Below are positions 15,475 through 28,234 of a DNA stretch of 64,000 bases, piece after piece (positions within the stretch are counted from its first letter, which is position 1; each line of letters starts with the position of its first letter). Location: NCBI RefSeq assembly GCF_014596935.1, contig NZ_JACVXC010000002.1:379559-443558 (forward strand), in the 5' to 3' direction. The notes beneath the pieces were generated by a model. The model was given only the letters and a program-made list of their open reading frames with translations, searched no databases and was not told where the DNA came from. Both the position numbers and the translations under genes were made by a program. Origin of the DNA: Aestuariibaculum suncheonense. GTDB lineage: Bacteria; Bacteroidota; Bacteroidia; Flavobacteriales; Flavobacteriaceae.

Positions 15475-16201
15475 GAAGTTTCAATTCATCAAATTCAACT
15501 CTATTTAAAATAGTTTCAATATCACTATCTATCTTAGGGCTAGACAAATCTTTACTTACGGTATAGGCATCTAATCGTTCTTCAGGAAAATTGAGATTAA
15601 CTAATTCCTTTACATCCTTTTCATTAAGGCTTTCAGAAAGCCAATGATCAATATTTTCAGAACTTAGAATAACAGGTTGCCGTTTTTTCAAATTGTGTAT
15701 CTTCTCCAATAAAGGGCTGGCCTTTTTGGTTAAGATACTAAAGGTGATATAAGTGCCAATAACAGTATATATACCAGCTAAAGCCAAGCCCTTATCCTCC
15801 TTTTCTTTAATGTAGAAAGGGTATTTTTTCTTATTGCGTTCGTGAGGTTCAAAAAAGCCATCTACAGGGATAACACATCGCCTGGTCATGACGGATTCCA
15901 GATACATGAAATGACTAAACAGCTTTTCGGATTGCGCATTCAAGCCTGAACCATATTTTACAGCTTCCTTATAATAAGGTTTAATGTCCTCTGGGCTTTT
16001 ATAATTGGGAACTATACCCCAAACTCCAGGAGCTAATACCTCAGGTTTCTCTTGTGGTATAACTAGCACATTAGGATGAGAAAACCCATTGAGATGATCT
16101 GAGGCGTCAAAGTATTTTTCCTAATTTTCATCACTAATTTTAACGCTATACTTGCGTTCTAAATCTTTTACTTTTTTTAATCGAGCTGTCTGGAATCACA
16201 T
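15467..16201 (-). pseudogene. SRAP-family pseudogene with nonsense codons at positions 2 and 27
   Basis: A full-length SRAP frame of 245 codons can be followed from an ATG at 16201 to the TAA at 15467-15469, but codon 2, which must encode the catalytic cysteine, is TGA (16196-16198), and codon 27 is TAG (16121-16123). The rest is well preserved: QTARLKKVKDLERKYSVKIS before the second stop, then HLNGFSHPN, GLNAQSEKLF, RRCVIPVDGFFEPH (with the family Glu/His) and IHNLKKRQPVI. A GTG-initiated frame from 16069 exists but would lack the cysteine and be inert. The stop codon lies inside the right core of element B. The 280 bases upstream (16202-16480) are very AT-rich and hold nothing I recognise. 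Good preservation of the body suggests recent inactivation or repair by conversion from the intact copy. Confidence 0.88.
15945..16096. repeat. Direct repeat, right copy (inside the SRAP pseudogene)
   Basis: Right partner of the repeat at 1-152. The single difference is A/T within the codon for a Leu/Val stretch (CAAGC against CTAGC on the plus strand). Recombination between the copies would delete about 15.9 kb, including dinB, dnaE2, the repressor, the nuclease and the whole accessory region. Confidence 0.95.
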
Positions 16202-16480
16202 CTATAAAAAATATAATAGTTTAAATTTACTTAATAGAATTTCATACAGCATCCAAAACATCAAAAAATATACGCATAAAATCTTATAAACAAGAAGGAA
16301 ATTATACTTAAAACCACATGTATTGCCTTATGGATTTTCCAAATTGAAACTTCATTTTCAAATTTAATAATTAGTAGCTCTATTAAATTATCCAAAAATT
16401 TTATAAAAAATTGAAAAACAAAATTTTATATTTCTTTAATTGAAATTTTTCTTATTCTATTTATGGATAACTTCCTTCTA

Positions 16481-19087
16481 TTATTGACTCTTCTCTTTAG
16501 TAACCAAACTAAATATATACCCAAAACCAAAACAAGATACTACACCTACAAACGAATACATTAAAAAGTTCAAATTAGTATATACACTAACATACCAGGT
16601 TAATAAAGCACTAACAACAAGTCCCGACAACGTCCCTATGGCATTAGCTTTCTTGGTAAGCATGCCTAAGAGAAACATTCCTCCTAAACCTCCGGTAAAC
16701 AATCCTAAAAAGCGATAAAATTGGTCCCAAAGAGATTTGATATTAGAGTTAGCCATCCATAAAGCGAATAACACACCAAAAATCCCCGTTAAAACCGTTG
16801 CTATTCTTGCTATTTTTAGCAACTGTTTATCTGTTATAAAAGGTCTAAAATGTAAATGAAAATCATTACAATACGCTGTGGACACCGAATTTAAGCTACT
16901 ACTTATACTTGACATTGCAGCTGAAAATATTCCGGCAATCAAAAGTCCTGATATTCCTAATGGTAGTTCCTTCACAATATACCATGGGAATATAGAGTCA
17001 TTGTTAGAGATAGTTGGAGATAATTTGTTCGGCATTTCGGTATAAAATATAAATAACAAAGTACCTATTCCAAAGAAAATAATTGTGGCTGGTAATGTTA
17101 AAACAGCGTTGGTATAAAGGGTTTTTCTAGAATCTTTAATACTCGAACTTGTTAAATAACGTTGAACTATGGTTTGGTCTGTCCCTTGAGTCACCATAGC
17201 AGAAGCTAACCCTCCAATAAGAACTACCCAAAATGTTGAATCTGAAAAATTAAATTCTAAATTCAACATACTAAATTTGTCTTCCTCTGAGGCAAATGAT
17301 ATCATTTCACCAAAAGGGGTTTCTGTATGAACCAATATCCAAATAATAGCCAAAACACTTCCTCCCATTAAAACGAATACCTGCATAACGTCTGTCCAAA
17401 TAACAGCTTCTATTCCTCCAAAAGTAGTGTAAAACACACATAATAATCCCATAATCAAAATACAACTTTCGACTGGAATACCAGTTACAATTGAAATTGC
17501 CAAAGATGGAAGTAACAAAACTATTCCTATCCTACCCAATTGAAAAATTATAAAAGATAAACTTCCAAATGCACGTGCTAGGTAATTAAATCGATTTTCG
17601 AGATACTCATAAGCAGTTTTTATTTTTAGTTTATTAAAAAAGGGAATAAACACATAGGCTATTACTGGAGTTATAATAATTGCAGCTATGTTTAAAAAGA
17701 AAAACGACCAATCCGTTACAAAGGCCTTAGCTGGAATAGCCATAAAAGTTATTGCACTTAATAAAGTTCCGAAAACACTTAAGCCTGAAGCCCACCAAGG
17801 TATACGACCGCCTCCCGAAAAATAATCTGTTGTAGATTTTTGTTTTCGCGAAAAATAAACTCCAATTAATACAGATATTAAAAGGTATAAAATAAGAACA
17901 CTATAATTTAAAATACCAAAACCATGTTCTTGATCATCTATTCGAAATCTTTTAACTTCGGGTGTTCTTATTCCAGGCGACACTTCCCCGGAAACAATTA
18001 CAAAATCTTCATCATCTTTAAAACTTAATGCCGTAACAGGAAGTTTACTCATTGACTCATTATATACAAACCATTGCTTCGTTATTGTATTAAAAGATAA
18101 AATTTCTTTCGAAAAACCAGGATGATTATTTAAGAGTGAATCACGTCTTTCTGTAAGCGAATCTAAAATAGAATCGTTTTCTGTATTGTTTATTTCTAAG
18201 GCTATATTCTCTAATTTATCGAAGATTAATTCATCACAACCTCCATAAATTAATATATGCATAGATCCCATTGATACAGCCGACGCCCCCATTAATACCC
18301 GACTATTTCCATCTATTTCAACATCGCCTTCTTCTGTCCAAACATTATTATTCAAATCATAAGATAAATAACTACTTAAAGCCTCCGATTTTTTACCTGA
18401 AACTTCATTTCTACCTCCAAAAACAAATATTTTTTTACTATGAGATGTTTCTTGGACTGCAATAGTATGAAGTGCTCTTGGTGCTCCAGGAAAATCTTTT
18501 AATTTTTCCCATTGTTTTTTTTCATTTAGATTTAACCTGTAAAAAGCATTGGTTGTAAAATCTTTATTCTTTCCCCCTACAACATACACATAATTATCCT
18601 CAACTATCGCTGTTGAAAAAGCTAGAGGTTCTGGTAGATTTGGATAATTGGTAATCCTAACAGTTTTAGAATCGGCTTCGTATGCCATATGTAGTACCCT
18701 ATTGCTAAAAGATTCCTTATTATTTCCCCCGATGCATAAAACACCATCTTTTAGAGAGACTGAAGCCGAATAAGCAATTGGCTGAGGAAGACGTTCTGAA
18801 ACCTTTACCCACGTTTCATTTTCAAAAACGTAAATCTCATCGCTCCAAACTTTTTCCCCTCCCTTCCAAGGTAAGCCATTCGGAAAATTTGCACCTCCAG
18901 CAGCAATAATAACATCTTCATATTTTCCACCTAGCATACCAGCAAAACCCATTGAAGTCATATTTTGCTGAGTTGCTGGTAAATTCTGTAAATTAGACAC
19001 AGTAATTTTCGATTCTTCCTGAGCACTAATTATAAAACTGTTTATAACCACAAAAAGAAGTACAAATATGCTATTAATTTTTCTCAT
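16481..19087 (-). CDS. Fusion of a sialate mutarotase-like Kelch propeller and a sodium:solute symporter
   Basis: An 868-residue two-part membrane protein. After a signal peptide (1-22) comes a six-bladed Kelch propeller (about 30-385) with GG-turns such as VIIAAGGANFP, YVVGGK, IFVFGGRNE and LIYGGCDE; it resembles NanM, which speeds conversion of alpha- to beta-N-acetylneuraminate. From residue 391 follows an SSS-family sodium symporter with about 13 membrane helices (start ILNYSVLILYLLISVLIGV, then GGRIPWWASGLSVFGT). Fused in this way the enzyme would face the periplasm and hand the sugar to the transporter. It has its own promoter region with one of the three putative regulator palindromes (19193-19211) and is separated from the large operon by a strong terminator. 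It provides the inner-membrane step for free sialic acid. Substrate is inferred from context. Confidence 0.87.
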   Translation of the reverse strand: MRKINSIFVLLFVVINSFIISAQEESKITVSNLQNLPATQQNMTSMGFAGMLGGKYEDVIIAAGGANFPNGLPWKGGEKVWSDEIYVFENETWVKVSERLPQPIAYSASVSLKDGVLCIGGNNKESFSNRVLHMAYEADSKTVRITNYPNLPEPLAFSTAIVEDNYVYVVGGKNKDFTTNAFYRLNLNEKKQWEKLKDFPGAPRALHTIAVQETSHSKKIFVFGGRNEVSGKKSEALSSYLSYDLNNNVWTEEGDVEIDGNSRVLMGASAVSMGSMHILIYGGCDELIFDKLENIALEINNTENDSILDSLTERRDSLLNNHPGFSKEILSFNTITKQWFVYNESMSKLPVTALSFKDDEDFVIVSGEVSPGIRTPEVKRFRIDDQEHGFGILNYSVLILYLLISVLIGVYFSRKQKSTTDYFSGGGRIPWWASGLSVFGTLLSAITFMAIPAKAFVTDWSFFFLNIAAIIITPVIAYVFIPFFNKLKIKTAYEYLENRFNYLARAFGSLSFIIFQLGRIGIVLLLPSLAISIVTGIPVESCILIMGLLCVFYTTFGGIEAVIWTDVMQVFVLMGGSVLAIIWILVHTETPFGEMISFASEEDKFSMLNLEFNFSDSTFWVVLIGGLASAMVTQGTDQTIVQRYLTSSSIKDSRKTLYTNAVLTLPATIIFFGIGTLLFIFYTEMPNKLSPTISNNDSIFPWYIVKELPLGISGLLIAGIFSAAMSSISSSLNSVSTAYCNDFHLHFRPFITDKQLLKIARIATVLTGIFGVLFALWMANSNIKSLWDQFYRFLGLFTGGLGGMFLLGMLTKKANAIGTLSGLVVSALLTWYVSVYTNLNFLMYSFVGVVSCFGFGYIFSLVTKEKSQ

Positions 19088-19192
19088 TACTTAAAATAAC
19101 AATTATCTCTTAAACCATTTAAACAGCATTTTAGCAAATTTAACTTGATTAAGGGGATTAAACCGCTAATATAATTAATTTTATATAAAATG

Positions 19193-19211
19193 TATTATGT
19201 TATACATATTG
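19193..19211. promoter_or_regulatory. Putative NanR-like operator upstream of the mutarotase-symporter gene
   Basis: TATTATGTTATACATATTG. It equals the reverse complement of the palindrome at 33848-33866 in 17 of 19 positions and resembles the site at 40985-41003. It lies 106 bases upstream of the gene start; a -7-like box TAAATTTG is at 19135-19142 (minus strand). Confidence 0.6.
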
Positions 19212-19237
19212 AATTAAATATGTAATGTTGAAATAAA

Positions 19238-19268
19238 AAAATAGCCCCTAATTGTTAGGGGCTATTTT
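19238..19268. terminator. Bidirectional-looking intrinsic terminator after the GH2 gene
   Basis: A perfect 14-bp stem (AAAATAGCCCCTAA, loop TTG, TTAGGGGCTATTTT) with A/T runs on both sides, 29 bases after the GH2 stop. It ends the eight-gene minus-strand operon and insulates the symporter gene. Confidence 0.9.
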
Positions 19269-19296
19269 TTACAATATTAGATAAAATGAATTCAAT

Positions 19297-22419
<3,123 letters not shown>

Positions 22420-22446
22420 TTAAACTTAAAAACTCTAAATAAATCT

Positions 22447-24798
22447 CTATTTTATTAAAATCTCATCAACGAACAGCCAAGTATCTCCTCCTGATTCATT
22501 TTCTTTTAAATTCTCGGCTACAATCTTAACATATCTGCAAGGTTGCTCATTAAAACTTACCTTAAATTCTTTAAGTTCAGATTTAGGATTTTTAGCAAAT
22601 GCTCTCGTAACCTTTCCAACTTCTCTATAACTTTTACCATCTTCTGACAAATAAACTATCACTGCTGTTGGAAAATAAATACCCGGACCTTGATTTTCTA
22701 AAGTCCCAACAATAACTTCGTGCACATTGGTAGATTCATCCAAATCTATAATAGCTTCCATATCCTCAACCAGCCATGCCTGCCAATGTCCATCGTGAAA
22801 ATTCTTGGTACCTCTTAGGCTATTTACTAAACCAAACTCTCCTTCTCCAGTATAGTTTTGATGGTATGCTTTCTTAAATGTAATTGGCTTGCCGACAGCT
22901 TTATGGAATTCTATATTAGTGTCAAACATTTTACCTACAGGCGTATCGTCTTTAAATAATGATGCCTGAATTCTTTTCGTCTCTTTAAGTTTAATAGGCT
23001 TTGTATATTTTACAAATTCTTGGTCGCTATTCTCTTCGGAAAGCTTATAACGAATATCTGCATTAGTAAATTCATTATTCAAAGACACCAAAACCTCTTT
23101 TGATTGAATATCTACTTCTGCATCATGCATGACTAAATAAGAACTTTTTGAATAGTTAATCCCCAAGTAATCCAATCGTGTAAACATCGTTTCCATTCTT
23201 GATGAAAAATCTTCCCAATTACGAGTTGATTTAGGAGACCAAAGCGTTTCTGATAATGCCAATAGTCTTGGAAAAATCATATATTCAGAATGCGATTCGG
23301 TTTTAATTTGTTCAGACCACAAATTCGCCTGCCCTCCTAATACATGTTTAGCTTCATCCTCTGTCATAGTCTCTACCACAGGATCGAAAGTATAGACTTT
23401 ACTTACCGGTGTATAGCCTCCCCACGCCAACGGCTCTTCGTTTTGAGGTCCTTGATAATGATCGAAATAACAATGTGTACCCGGAGTCATAATAACATCG
23501 TGTCCTTGTTCAGCAGCTTCAACTCCTCCTTTTACACCCCTCCAACTCATTACCGTAGCTTCTGGAGCAATGCCTCCTTCTAAAATTTCATCCCAACCAA
23601 TTAGCCTTTTTCCATTAGCATTTATAAATCGCTCCATACGCTTTATAAAATAACTCTGAAGTTCTTCAACACTCTTAAGACCTTCCGCATTCATTCTTTC
23701 TTTACAATGTGAACATTTTGCCCAATTGGTTTTGGTAGCCTCATCCCCTCCTACATGGATATATTTTGAAGGAAAAATAGCCATGACCTCGGTTAAAACA
23801 TTCTCTAAAAACGTAAATGTATCGTCTTTTCCAGCGCAATAAATATCTGTAATTGGCCAAACACCTCCTGAAGGCACTCCTATTTTCTGATTAAAACAGG
23901 CTAATTCGGGGTAAGAAGCTATAGCGGAAGATACATGTGCCGGCATTTCTATTTCAGGAATAATTTCCACGTTTTTTGTTTCAGCATAGGCCACTAAGCC
24001 CTGTAATTGCTCTTGCGTGTAATACCCGCCGTAAGTTCCTTTTTCCCCATGTAAAGTAGCTCTTCTACCGTCCCAATGTTTATCTTCCTGATCTACTCTC
24101 CAGGCTCCAACATTAGTTAATTCGGGATATTTTTTTATTTCTATTCGCCATCCTTGATCATCAACCAAATGCAAGTGCAAAACATTCATTTTTAGCATGG
24201 CCAACCGATCTATGGTTTTCTTTAAATAATCTATTTCAAAAAAATGGCGAGATACATCTAACATTAAGCCCCTGTACTGAAATCTTGGTTTATCTTCTAT
24301 AGTAAGACAAGGCACAATCCAGTCTATGTCTGGTTTCAAATTATCACTTTCAATACTTTCTGGTAATAATTGTCTTAAGGTTTCAATTCCATATAAAAAT
24401 CCTGCATTACTACTTGCAAATATTTCAATATGATTTGAATCGATCTTTAATTGATACCCTTCTTTTTCAATACTTTCATCAATTAATAATTCTACCACAT
24501 TCTTCCCATGTGACTTGTCGCTTACATTTAGATCCCATCCAGCGGCATGTTTAAATTGACTAGTTAACAACGTTGCTATTTCTTCTTGTGAAGAAGAACT
24601 TATTACAAATTGGGTATTCTCATTAAACACAAAAACACCTTCATTTATTTGTGTATGATTTGGTTTAGGTATAATTTGTACGACTGGTTGTGTATATGTT
24701 TTATCATTTACACATGAGCCTAAAACGATTGCTGCAGCAATCCATAAAACATTCGATAAGAATTTCATATTTAATTTAGTTTTTCCAAATTTATTCAT
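22447..24798 (-). CDS. GH20 beta-N-acetylhexosaminidase, lipoprotein
   Basis: A 783-residue family 20 hexosaminidase that removes terminal GlcNAc or GalNAc by substrate-assisted catalysis. The small GH20b domain spans about 40-170, the TIM barrel 170-530; the catalytic Asp352-Glu353 pair sits in YIHVGGDEATK. C-terminal domains follow: a chitobiase-like Ig domain (about 560-640) and an F5/8-type discoidin sugar-binding domain (about 650-783). A lipobox (VLGSC, Cys29) anchors it. The first ATG overlaps the creatininase stop by eight bases (coupling); the internal Met11 gives an equally good lipoprotein signal and no overlap, so the start may be 24768. It belongs to the sialoglycan operon and would act after beta-galactosidase. 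Confidence 0.9.
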   Translation of the reverse strand: MNKFGKTKLNMKFLSNVLWIAAAIVLGSCVNDKTYTQPVVQIIPKPNHTQINEGVFVFNENTQFVISSSSQEEIATLLTSQFKHAAGWDLNVSDKSHGKNVVELLIDESIEKEGYQLKIDSNHIEIFASSNAGFLYGIETLRQLLPESIESDNLKPDIDWIVPCLTIEDKPRFQYRGLMLDVSRHFFEIDYLKKTIDRLAMLKMNVLHLHLVDDQGWRIEIKKYPELTNVGAWRVDQEDKHWDGRRATLHGEKGTYGGYYTQEQLQGLVAYAETKNVEIIPEIEMPAHVSSAIASYPELACFNQKIGVPSGGVWPITDIYCAGKDDTFTFLENVLTEVMAIFPSKYIHVGGDEATKTNWAKCSHCKERMNAEGLKSVEELQSYFIKRMERFINANGKRLIGWDEILEGGIAPEATVMSWRGVKGGVEAAEQGHDVIMTPGTHCYFDHYQGPQNEEPLAWGGYTPVSKVYTFDPVVETMTEDEAKHVLGGQANLWSEQIKTESHSEYMIFPRLLALSETLWSPKSTRNWEDFSSRMETMFTRLDYLGINYSKSSYLVMHDAEVDIQSKEVLVSLNNEFTNADIRYKLSEENSDQEFVKYTKPIKLKETKRIQASLFKDDTPVGKMFDTNIEFHKAVGKPITFKKAYHQNYTGEGEFGLVNSLRGTKNFHDGHWQAWLVEDMEAIIDLDESTNVHEVIVGTLENQGPGIYFPTAVIVYLSEDGKSYREVGKVTRAFAKNPKSELKEFKVSFNEQPCRYVKIVAENLKENESGGDTWLFVDEILIK

Positions 24799-25564
24799 AA
24801 AAATTATTTAAATCGGCATTATGGAGTTCTACAAAAAACGAAGCTATTGCTTGTGTTGTAGCTACAAAGAAACGTTCTCCTTTTTCTTTGTTTGACTCCT
24901 TAGGATTTCCTACACCCGTATCATATGTAACTGATGTCCATCTTCGTTGTGCCGTTACCCAACCGTCTTTTAATCCTTTTATTTTAAATTGTTTTGCCTC
25001 GCCATTGCCTGCTTCCTGAATAGGTAGTACCAACTCCGGTGTTAAATGCATTACAACTGAGGTTTCAAGTTCCCCTGCATGGTCACCAGGTTCATTAAAA
25101 TAATCAGAGCCATTTTCAGCCTGCCACCAATTTAGGGCACAAACAAATACCCCAGGAAATAGGATGAATAACTCACGAATAATTTGTTTAAAATTATTTC
25201 CTCCATGTCCATTTACGATTACCAATTTATTCACCTTGTTAACTTCTAGTACTTTTATAATATCTTGAATAACTTTTAATTGAGTACTGGGATTCATATT
25301 AATACAAAAAGGCACATCGAACTGGCCTGAATTTACACCAAAGGGAATCGTTGGTAAAACAATCACTTTTGCATTTTTATTCCAGGCTAATCGAGCAGCT
25401 TCAATAGCTACACCCTCAGACAAAATATTATCAGTGGCATAAGGTAAATGATAATTATGTGCTTCCGTCGCTCCCCAAGGCAGCACAGCTACCGTATAAT
25501 CTTCGTTTTCAATTGCCTTATAGTTTGTCTCTGCTAAAACATATGGTCTTGCTTTATTTTCCAT
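24791..25564 (-). CDS. Creatininase-family amidohydrolase
   Basis: A 257-residue member of the creatininase superfamily, metal-dependent amidohydrolases. Metal ligands are visible in GATEAHNYHLPYATD (Glu34, His36, Asp45) and in GDHAGELETS (His, Glu), with the GHGGNN loop between them. No signal peptide, so it acts in the cytoplasm. It overlaps the following GH20 gene by eight bases and starts five bases after the GH20-SGNH gene, so it is embedded in the sialoglycan operon rather than a bystander. True creatinine degradation makes no sense here; the superfamily also contains formamide and lactam amidases. Inference: it may act on an N-acyl or lactam derivative of an amino sugar. The real substrate is unknown. 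Confidence 0.85.
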   Translation of the reverse strand: MENKARPYVLAETNYKAIENEDYTVAVLPWGATEAHNYHLPYATDNILSEGVAIEAARLAWNKNAKVIVLPTIPFGVNSGQFDVPFCINMNPSTQLKVIQDIIKVLEVNKVNKLVIVNGHGGNNFKQIIRELFILFPGVFVCALNWWQAENGSDYFNEPGDHAGELETSVVMHLTPELVLPIQEAGNGEAKQFKIKGLKDGWVTAQRRWTSVTYDTGVGNPKESNKEKGERFFVATTQAIASFFVELHNADLNNFYE

Positions 25565-25569
25565 AAACC

Positions 25570-28182
25570 TTACTTTACATATTTTTTAATGACTTGTTTC
25601 CACCTGGCATAACCTTTTTCGGTTAAATGCAAACCATCATGAGTATATTCTGTTTTTAAGTACCTTTCTTTATTTCTCATAGCTTTATGAAGATCTATAT
25701 ACTCAATATTTAACGTTTTTGCTAAATCTTCTAGTAGCTTGTTGGCTTCCATTATCTTTTGATGATTAGCTTTATGACCAGCAAAGCGCTCTCCAATATA
25801 AGGGTTTACTGGCAGTATACTTTGAATATAAATTTCCGTGTTTTTAGATTTTTCATTTATCGCCTCAATAATATGCTGAACTCCCTTTAAAACGTATTCT
25901 ACACTTCGACCATGTGCCATGTCATTAGTTCCTACAAGCAAAAACACTTTTGATGGTTGAGATGCCGCAACCTCATCAATTCTATTTAAAATACCATCTG
26001 TGACATCGCCACTAATACCGCGATTAATAACATTATATTTAGGAAACAAAACTTTCCAATTGCCTCCTTCGGTTATACTATTTCCCAAAAAGATAATTTC
26101 ATTTTCTGAATCAGGTTCCTTATTAAACAATTCAAACCGCTTATAGTAATGTTTAGAATAAGATTTAACTGGCTCCAATGGAGCAAAGGTGAACATCCAA
26201 TTCTGATAATCTATTTTACCTGGCACTTTAAATACAATTGTATTTACGCCTCTTTGAAGCTGTATAGAAACAGGTTCGCGAGTCCAATACAATTCTTCTT
26301 TCGCCCAAGGGATTTCTTGATCTTCTTTCGATCCCCAGCCTTCTATCTTTGACGGTTTCCATCCCGGATTTTTCCATTTTGGTGCCGTAAGTTCCTTTCC
26401 ATTAACCCAAATAGTCCCTCCATTGGCATCCCATCTGCCTTGTTCTGGAATACCAGAATAGACCCTGTTTGCTCTTAAAGGGGTTTCAAAACCTATCCAA
26501 ACTTTAATAGTTTGATCATGATCTACTTTAATTTGTCTCTGCGCAAAAACAGTATTTCCATTATTTGCTTCGGGATAATATCCCCCTTGCTTAAAGCGAT
26601 CTTTAACAATTATGGTATTTCCTGTTGCTGGTTTCCAGTTTTCAGTATTTAACGATTTTCCTGAACTAACCTGCTCCTCTATTATAAACGCATCTTCTTT
26701 TGATAAAGGCTCAGATAATAACCAATCACTATTAGTTTGTTTTACATACTGAAAGGGTTTGTTTTTTAAATATTGCTTTTTATGATGCAATAAATAGTAT
26801 TCAAAAGTCTCTAAATATTTAAAGGCTTCTGTACCTCGTTCAGGTAACATGGTAAGATATCTATCTGAAGTTTTTGTAACATCGCCTGTCCATGTTGTCC
26901 AGGCATACGTTAACAAACAAGGATATAGAGGGTTCTGGCTTATAAAATCGGTTTCATTTTCTAAATTAACATCGGGCCATAAACTTAAAATTCCACCAAT
27001 AATATTGTTTTTAGATTTATATCCGATTGGTTTGAATAAAATCTTAGGTACAGACGTCATAGGCTCGCTGTTGTTTATATAGCTGTTCCATGAGTCAATT
27101 TCTTTATAGCCTTTGGCTTCTAAATTCTTAGGTTGCCAGGTTTGCCTAATAACATCTTCCTCTATTTTTAAACCTGGGTTCCAAACGATAACCTCTCTAT
27201 TATTTTCCTTGCATACCCTAATCATTCTGGTCATAAATTCATCTGGATTTTCTATATGAACTTCATCTGATCCTAAATGAATAGTAGGACATAAATCTTC
27301 AGGAATTTCCATAAAAAATTCATTAAGAATGACTTCTAAAGCATCCATTCCTTGCTTCGATTCCATTTTAAAACCCATAGATGTCACAAAAGAATCGCTA
27401 TGGCCTGGCATATCTATTTCTGGGATAATTGTTATGTGCCTTTCTTTGGCATAAGCTATTAATTCGCGAATTTCACCATAGGTATAATATTTTCCGGGAT
27501 CTCTTGTTGGTCTGTGGTTTTCTGCCAGATTAAGTTTCGGATAAGCTTTACTTTCTATACGCCATGCAGGTCTATCGGTTAAATGCCACTGAAAAACATT
27601 TAACTTATATTTAGCCATAATATCTAGCTGTTCTTTCAAAATATCTAAGCTTATAAAATTACGGCCCACATCCAATAAAAAACCGCGCACTGAATGTTTT
27701 GGTTCATCTACAATTTCGCAAAAAGGAATTTGAATCTTCCCTTGCTTTACTATTGCAAGTTGAGCTAATGTCTGCAAGGCATAAAATCGTCCTGATTCAT
27801 CTTTGAACTGTATTTCTATTTCATTTTCTGAAACCTTTAAAGTATAGCCTTCAGAATTGATTCTCTGATTTTTTACCAACTTAAAAACAGCTACTGAAGC
27901 ATCGGTTACAAACGCATCATTATGTACAATACTTTCTATAATTTCTATTGAAATTTGGTCTAAATCAATATCACTTTCAATTTTAAGGTTGTTAAAACTT
28001 AAATGCCCAGTGTTCCAAGTAACTTCTTTTGGGTAAGGAATTAATTTTCTAGGGACATTTTTTAATGTCTCGGTAGAAATTAGAGATTCGAATGTATTGC
28101 TAAAATCTTGAGCGAAAACATGTGAAATTAGACACATGAATAATACAGGCACTAATTTTGTTTTACAAATTGTAAATTTCAT
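25570..28182 (-). CDS. GH20 hexosaminidase fused to an SGNH/GDSL esterase
   Basis: An 870-residue exported fusion (signal peptide 1-24). The GH20b domain (about 45-160) and TIM barrel (160-450) carry the catalytic Asp306-Glu307 in HLGSDEVHIENP. A beta-sandwich (about 540-665, with YSGIPEQGRWDANGG and IWVNGKE) links to a C-terminal SGNH hydrolase (about 690-870) with GNSITEGG (Ser702), GISGD, GTNDMA and HDGLHLTEKG, all four blocks intact. So one protein can remove N-acetylhexosamine and an acyl ester, probably an O-acetyl group that would block the glycosidase. It lies between GH27 and the creatininase-family gene; the gap to the latter is five bases. The barrel is shorter than in the neighbouring GH20, so the two probably have different specificities. 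Confidence 0.88.
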   Translation of the reverse strand: MKFTICKTKLVPVLFMCLISHVFAQDFSNTFESLISTETLKNVPRKLIPYPKEVTWNTGHLSFNNLKIESDIDLDQISIEIIESIVHNDAFVTDASVAVFKLVKNQRINSEGYTLKVSENEIEIQFKDESGRFYALQTLAQLAIVKQGKIQIPFCEIVDEPKHSVRGFLLDVGRNFISLDILKEQLDIMAKYKLNVFQWHLTDRPAWRIESKAYPKLNLAENHRPTRDPGKYYTYGEIRELIAYAKERHITIIPEIDMPGHSDSFVTSMGFKMESKQGMDALEVILNEFFMEIPEDLCPTIHLGSDEVHIENPDEFMTRMIRVCKENNREVIVWNPGLKIEEDVIRQTWQPKNLEAKGYKEIDSWNSYINNSEPMTSVPKILFKPIGYKSKNNIIGGILSLWPDVNLENETDFISQNPLYPCLLTYAWTTWTGDVTKTSDRYLTMLPERGTEAFKYLETFEYYLLHHKKQYLKNKPFQYVKQTNSDWLLSEPLSKEDAFIIEEQVSSGKSLNTENWKPATGNTIIVKDRFKQGGYYPEANNGNTVFAQRQIKVDHDQTIKVWIGFETPLRANRVYSGIPEQGRWDANGGTIWVNGKELTAPKWKNPGWKPSKIEGWGSKEDQEIPWAKEELYWTREPVSIQLQRGVNTIVFKVPGKIDYQNWMFTFAPLEPVKSYSKHYYKRFELFNKEPDSENEIIFLGNSITEGGNWKVLFPKYNVINRGISGDVTDGILNRIDEVAASQPSKVFLLVGTNDMAHGRSVEYVLKGVQHIIEAINEKSKNTEIYIQSILPVNPYIGERFAGHKANHQKIMEANKLLEDLAKTLNIEYIDLHKAMRNKERYLKTEYTHDGLHLTEKGYARWKQVIKKYVK

Positions 28183-28234
28183 TTTAATAAATTACTTTTA
28201 TTTAAATCTTTTATTCTTGCTATTTTTATAGCAT

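Noticed and set aside
16196-16198. TGA exactly at the catalytic Cys2 codon, possible selenocysteine recoding of an SRAP enzyme
   Set aside because: A second nonsense codon (TAG, codon 27) follows in the same frame and I see no SECIS-like hairpin; a pseudogene explains both.
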